Shown in pieces: positions 6,197-8,846 of a stretch of 8,846 nucleotides of DNA (within the stretch, counting starts at the first letter, position 1; each line of letters opens with the position of its first letter). Origin of the DNA: Candidatus Zixiibacteriota bacterium (GTDB lineage: Bacteria > Zixibacteria > MSB-5A5 > GN15 > FEB-12); contig JAUVAR010000096.1 in the NCBI GenBank assembly GCA_030591625.1, positions 1-8,846 of the forward strand, in the 5' to 3' direction. Made by a program: the position numbers and the translations under genes. The notes under the pieces were generated by a model, which was not told where the DNA came from, did no database searches, and saw nothing but the letters and a program-made list of their open reading frames with translations.

Positions 6197-7473
6197 CATT
6201 GCTCATATACCTTCTTGATTATTTGCTGGTTATCTGCTGAATTGAATGGTTCCTCCATGTTGTAATCGGTCATTCCCGAAGATATGTTTTTTAATTTATT
6301 AACAATACTCTGCCGAAAAAGAAGTGGGGGGTCTGTTTTTAGAAACTTAATTGCAAGGTGTATGCCTTTTTTTTGATTGATTTCCAAAAGACGAGAAACA
6401 ATTGTTGTGCGAATCTCCATATCGTCTGAGTTATTAAAAATTTTCACTAACTTAGCAGTATCACTAATCAGAACTATCTGACTTATATCGACAATCTCTT
6501 CATTTTCAGTTTTCATTTCCACTGTTTCTTTATTGAGTGAATAGTCCTGAATAGTGTTAGGATTCATTGCTATCGGATCAGAATATTCTGATAACGATAG
6601 TAACCAGATAATGAGAACTGCTGAGGTAGCTAAGGAAACAATTGTAGTTACGGTCTTTGTCACTCGCATTTGACGGAGTGAGGCGGCAAATGCTAATGCA
6701 ATTCCAAGGAAAAAAGCAATGGAAGGTCCGACCGAAAAATCGAATACATCGGCAAAAAGCAAACCTATACCGGTAGCGATAGCACCGGTAACCCATGTGA
6801 TAATCAACCGTTTATTCCAGTTTTCTGAGAAGACAGCAGAAAGCGTAGCAGGGATGATAAGGAATGTAAATACGACAATTACTCCGGCAATTCGGACAGC
6901 AATTGTAATAATAAGACCAACTAAAGCATAGAAGATAAAATCCCACATAGCGGTTTTCATACCTTGTCTGATGGCTCCCTCATAATCATCTGATATTTTA
7001 GCAAACGGTTTTCGGAAGAAATAAAAACAAAGTCCTGCAAAAGTGAAGACTACTCCACACAGGAGAACATCCTTGGGTGTTGCCCATAGAATACTGCCCG
7101 CAAGCATTTGATGGATATGGACATGTCCGCCCGGTGAAACTCCCACCAGAAAAAGTGCCAGAGCAGCAGCAATGGCGTAGGTAACACCAATAATAGCCTC
7201 AAGCGGAATTCCAATATTCCATCTTCGTACGAGTGAATAAAAGCCTGCGATAACAAGAGTCGCCCCAAAGGCAGATACATATCCTATCACCGAATCACTA
7301 TGTGCTTCAAAAGCAAGGTGTGCCGCTATGGCACCTACGGCAGCAACTTGTGCCATTGCGATATCTATAAAAATTATTTCACGTTTGAAAACGTGAATAC
7401 CTACGTACCCTAAAATAACTGTCATTTCTAAAGCGACGATAAAAGGTAGTCCCAGAAGAGATATTGTATCCAT
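6196..7473 (-). CDS. Metal ABC transporter permease with an extra C-terminal tail
   Basis: This 425-aa inner-membrane permease belongs to the ABC-3 family (ZnuB/MntB/TroC-D type), which moves Zn(II), Mn(II) or Fe(II) inward. Residues 1-268 form the usual multi-helix core, with the landmarks EIIFIDIAMAQVAAVGA (32-48), PLEAIIG (90-96), MLAGSILW (123-130), MWDFIFYALVG (176-186) and IAGVIVVFTFLIIPA (195-209). A loop GGHVHIHQ (115-122) holds three His residues that could contact metal. After the core come one more hydrophobic segment (about 275-294) and a charged tail of about 130 residues to the end. In the tail, 336-398 look like amphipathic helices with a HEAT-like flavour; it does not look like the DtxR-type tail known on some relatives. 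The gene overlaps the upstream permease stop by one base (TAATG), and GGGAG lies 7 bases before the ATG. Metal specificity is not decidable. Confidence 0.92.
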   Translation of the reverse strand: MDTISLLGLPFIVALEMTVILGYVGIHVFKREIIFIDIAMAQVAAVGAIAAHLAFEAHSDSVIGYVSAFGATLVIAGFYSLVRRWNIGIPLEAIIGVTYAIAAALALFLVGVSPGGHVHIHQMLAGSILWATPKDVLLCGVVFTFAGLCFYFFRKPFAKISDDYEGAIRQGMKTAMWDFIFYALVGLIITIAVRIAGVIVVFTFLIIPATLSAVFSENWNKRLIITWVTGAIATGIGLLFADVFDFSVGPSIAFFLGIALAFAASLRQMRVTKTVTTIVSLATSAVLIIWLLSLSEYSDPIAMNPNTIQDYSLNKETVEMKTENEEIVDISQIVLISDTAKLVKIFNNSDDMEIRTTIVSRLLEINQKKGIHLAIKFLKTDPPLLFRQSIVNKLKNISSGMTDYNMEEPFNSADNQQIIKKVYEQ

Positions 7474-8309
7474 TATGATTCTCCCTTTATACGATTACTT
7501 ACCGGCACCGGTTTTATTAACTTAATCAGAATGGCTCCCAAGAAACATATTCCTAACGCAAGAACAAGAGTTGGTCCGTAGGGTAAATTTGCATTGTATG
7601 ACAAAACCAATCCGACAACACAAGCCACAAATCCAACACTCCAGCCAATAACTACAGAATGAAGCCATCTCTTGGAAAACATGGCGGCAATAGCAGCAGG
7701 AATCATAAGAAATGAGTAAGCCAACAATACTCCGGCAATAGGTACAATCAAAACAGCAATGATTCCCTGAGTTGCAAAGAAGAAAAAGTCCCACAGCTTT
7801 CTATGTTTTAGCGATTCAGGGTTTTCTGTAAGTGCAATAAATTTATCCCTGAATTTGTAATGAAAGAGCAAAAGTACGATGTATACTGCTACGGTTGTAG
7901 CAACAAGCGACCAGTTTGTCCAAAGCATGGAACCTGCCAGTGTTTTTGTCACATAAGCATCTCCGGCACTGAGCTTGTCACTGAGAAGAAGGGTGGCAAC
8001 AAGTGCAAGAGAAAAAATGATTCCAATGATTGCCTCACGCGGGATGAGTGGAGAACGAGGATTTATTGCCACCAAAAGATAGGAACCGACCAGAACAGCA
8101 AGTGTGGACATTATATAAGAACCGCTTGTAGCATACTGAACACCAATAGCAATACCTACCAATGCTCCGAGTGCGGCAAGTTGTGCCAAAGCAAGATCAC
8201 AAAAGATAATAGTCCGTCGAATTACGTGAAGTCCCATGTATGTATGGAGAATCAGAACTACTGCAATCAGAGCAATTTGGACAGAAAAGAAACTCCAAAA
8301 TTCATTCAC
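7473..8309 (-). CDS. Metal ABC transporter permease, ABC-3 family
   Basis: This 278-aa inner-membrane permease has the normal family length and about eight hydrophobic segments. It is a clear paralogue of the permease that follows it. Shared landmarks are RTIIFCDLALAQLAALGA (32-49), PREAIIG (90-96), TLAGSMLW (123-130), KLWDFFFFATQG (171-182) and IAGVLLAYSFLMIPAAIAAMF (191-211). The two probably form the heterodimeric channel, as TroC and TroD do. The start is a GTG at 8309 that overlaps the TGA of the binding-protein gene in the sequence GTGA, with a strong GGGGAG 6 bases upstream; this indicates translational coupling. It lacks the soluble tail of its partner. Zn(II) or Mn(II) is the likely cargo, but sequence alone does not separate them. 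Confidence 0.93.
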   Translation of the reverse strand: MNEFWSFFSVQIALIAVVLILHTYMGLHVIRRTIIFCDLALAQLAALGALVGIAIGVQYATSGSYIMSTLAVLVGSYLLVAINPRSPLIPREAIIGIIFSLALVATLLLSDKLSAGDAYVTKTLAGSMLWTNWSLVATTVAVYIVLLLFHYKFRDKFIALTENPESLKHRKLWDFFFFATQGIIAVLIVPIAGVLLAYSFLMIPAAIAAMFSKRWLHSVVIGWSVGFVACVVGLVLSYNANLPYGPTLVLALGICFLGAILIKLIKPVPVSNRIKGES

Positions 8310-8846
8310 TCAGATCTCCCCGGTGATATGTTTGAGCTTAGCATACCTTTTTTCTCTGCTGCATTCAACAGTTTATTTATCCAAAGGTCAACCATCTGAA
8401 AGTAGCTGTCACTATTTATACTACCGCCAACATAGAGAGGAACTATCACCGGCTCTGCGTTTGTTCGTTCGGCAACAGCACGAATCTTCTGTTCATCAAA
8501 ATAGTTTGCCGCCAGAATAAGATAGATTTTATTACTGCGCATTTTAGCAACGAGTTCGTTGACATGTTGTGCTGACGGTGGAATCCCCGGTTTTGGTTCT
8601 ACGGTGCCGGATTCCTTAAGTCCGAATATACGCTCAAAATAGATCCAGTTTTTGTGATAGGTAACGATTTGTTTGCCGCGAAGTGGCATCATTTTTTTCA
8701 TCCATCCGCCGAGGTAATCAATTAATAGAGTATCTTTGTATTTGTTTTTATTAAGAAACGAAATGAGAGTTCCTTTTTCTGTGAGTTTACAAAGTGTCTC
8801 TCCACCTAAAAGTTTAACTAATTTTTCACCAAAGAGATTATTGTCA
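8306..8846 (-). CDS. Metal-binding periplasmic protein, ZnuA/TroA type (5'-truncated by the window)
   Basis: The frame is open to the window edge, so this is the C-terminal 179 residues of a cluster A-I metal-binding protein that delivers Zn(II) or Mn(II) to the adjoining permeases. Reading upstream of the first internal Met (8701) gives residues ending LLIDYLGGW and then MKKMMPLRGKQIVTYHKNW, continuous with the family. TYHKNWIYFERIFGL contains the conserved His ligand (codon 8656-8654), and EPKPGIPPSAQHVNEL is the typical linker to the second lobe. Near the end, VPLYVGG has Tyr where many members carry the acidic Asp/Glu ligand (compare DPLG in typical ZnuA). A related subgroup has SVGG there, so this may be a subfamily trait. 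The signal peptide and N-terminal ligands lie outside. The TGA at 8308-8306 overlaps the GTG of the next gene. Confidence 0.9.
   Translation of the reverse strand, partial: DNNLFGEKLVKLLGGETLCKLTEKGTLISFLNKNKYKDTLLIDYLGGWMKKMMPLRGKQIVTYHKNWIYFERIFGLKESGTVEPKPGIPPSAQHVNELVAKMRSNKIYLILAANYFDEQKIRAVAERTNAEPVIVPLYVGGSINSDSYFQMVDLWINKLLNAAEKKGMLSSNISPGRSE
8316..8321 (-). promoter_or_regulatory. Shine-Dalgarno deciding the GTG start of the first permease
   Basis: Read on the minus strand, GGGGAG ends 6 bases before the GTG at 8309. It lies inside the last codons of the binding-protein gene. This supports GTG as the true start and makes the two genes a coupled pair. Confidence 0.65.

Noticed and set aside
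7860..8399. A plus-strand open frame of 179 codons rich in Cys and Lys
   Set aside because: It lies antisense to the first permease and the end of the binding-protein gene, both clear family members. Its Cys-rich composition is a by-product of reading hydrophobic codons backwards.
1..8846. CRISPR array, insertion sequence or transposase gene
   Set aside because: No regularly spaced repeats, transposase motifs or long terminal inverted repeats were seen in the window.

Overview
The window looks like chromosomal DNA of a Gram-negative, moderately AT-rich bacterium. A lipoprotein, a giant membrane Ser/Thr kinase with TolB-like and TPR regions, and a periplasmic-binding-protein metal ABC transporter are all present. 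The kinase architecture is common in candidate phyla around the FCB group and neighbours (for example Zixibacteria, Latescibacteria or KSB1-type lineages). That placement is inferred from protein style only; no marker gene is present.

Layout: (1) Bases 2-70 may hold the last 22 codons of a plus-strand secreted protein. (2) Bases 196-1602, minus strand, encode a 468-aa lipoprotein with a VPS62-like fold that appears to be split by an inserted beta-rich domain. (3) Bases 1603-1868 are a divergent intergenic region. It has a good sigma70-type promoter for the lipoprotein, a perfect 10-bp repeat and a tandem GGTCACAAT motif. (4) Bases 1869-5780, plus strand, encode a 1303-aa kinase-TM-TolB-like-TPR protein. 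(5) Bases 5781-6195 are a 415-bp convergent intergenic region. It carries another GGTCACAAT unit, a fragment resembling the 3' end of a tRNA or tmRNA, a weak terminator and a further tandem motif. (6) Bases 8846 down to 6196, minus strand, hold a tightly coupled metal-uptake operon: the C-terminal part of a ZnuA/TroA-type binding protein, then two paralogous ABC-3 permeases joined by GTGA and TAATG overlaps. The second permease has a soluble tail of about 120 residues that the family normally lacks. No ATPase gene is in view; it may lie upstream of the window.

How they work together: the binding protein would deliver Zn(II), Mn(II) or Fe(II) to a channel made of the two permeases. The kinase and lipoprotein are transcribed divergently and have no evident functional link to the transporter. 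The most unusual signal is non-coding. A 19-bp motif built from two 9-bp half-sites 11 bp apart recurs in all three intergenic regions in one orientation. A longer version of it flanks the kinase gene on both sides, next to the tRNA/tmRNA-like 3' end. This suggests either a shared regulator site or the scar of an integrated element carrying the kinase gene.
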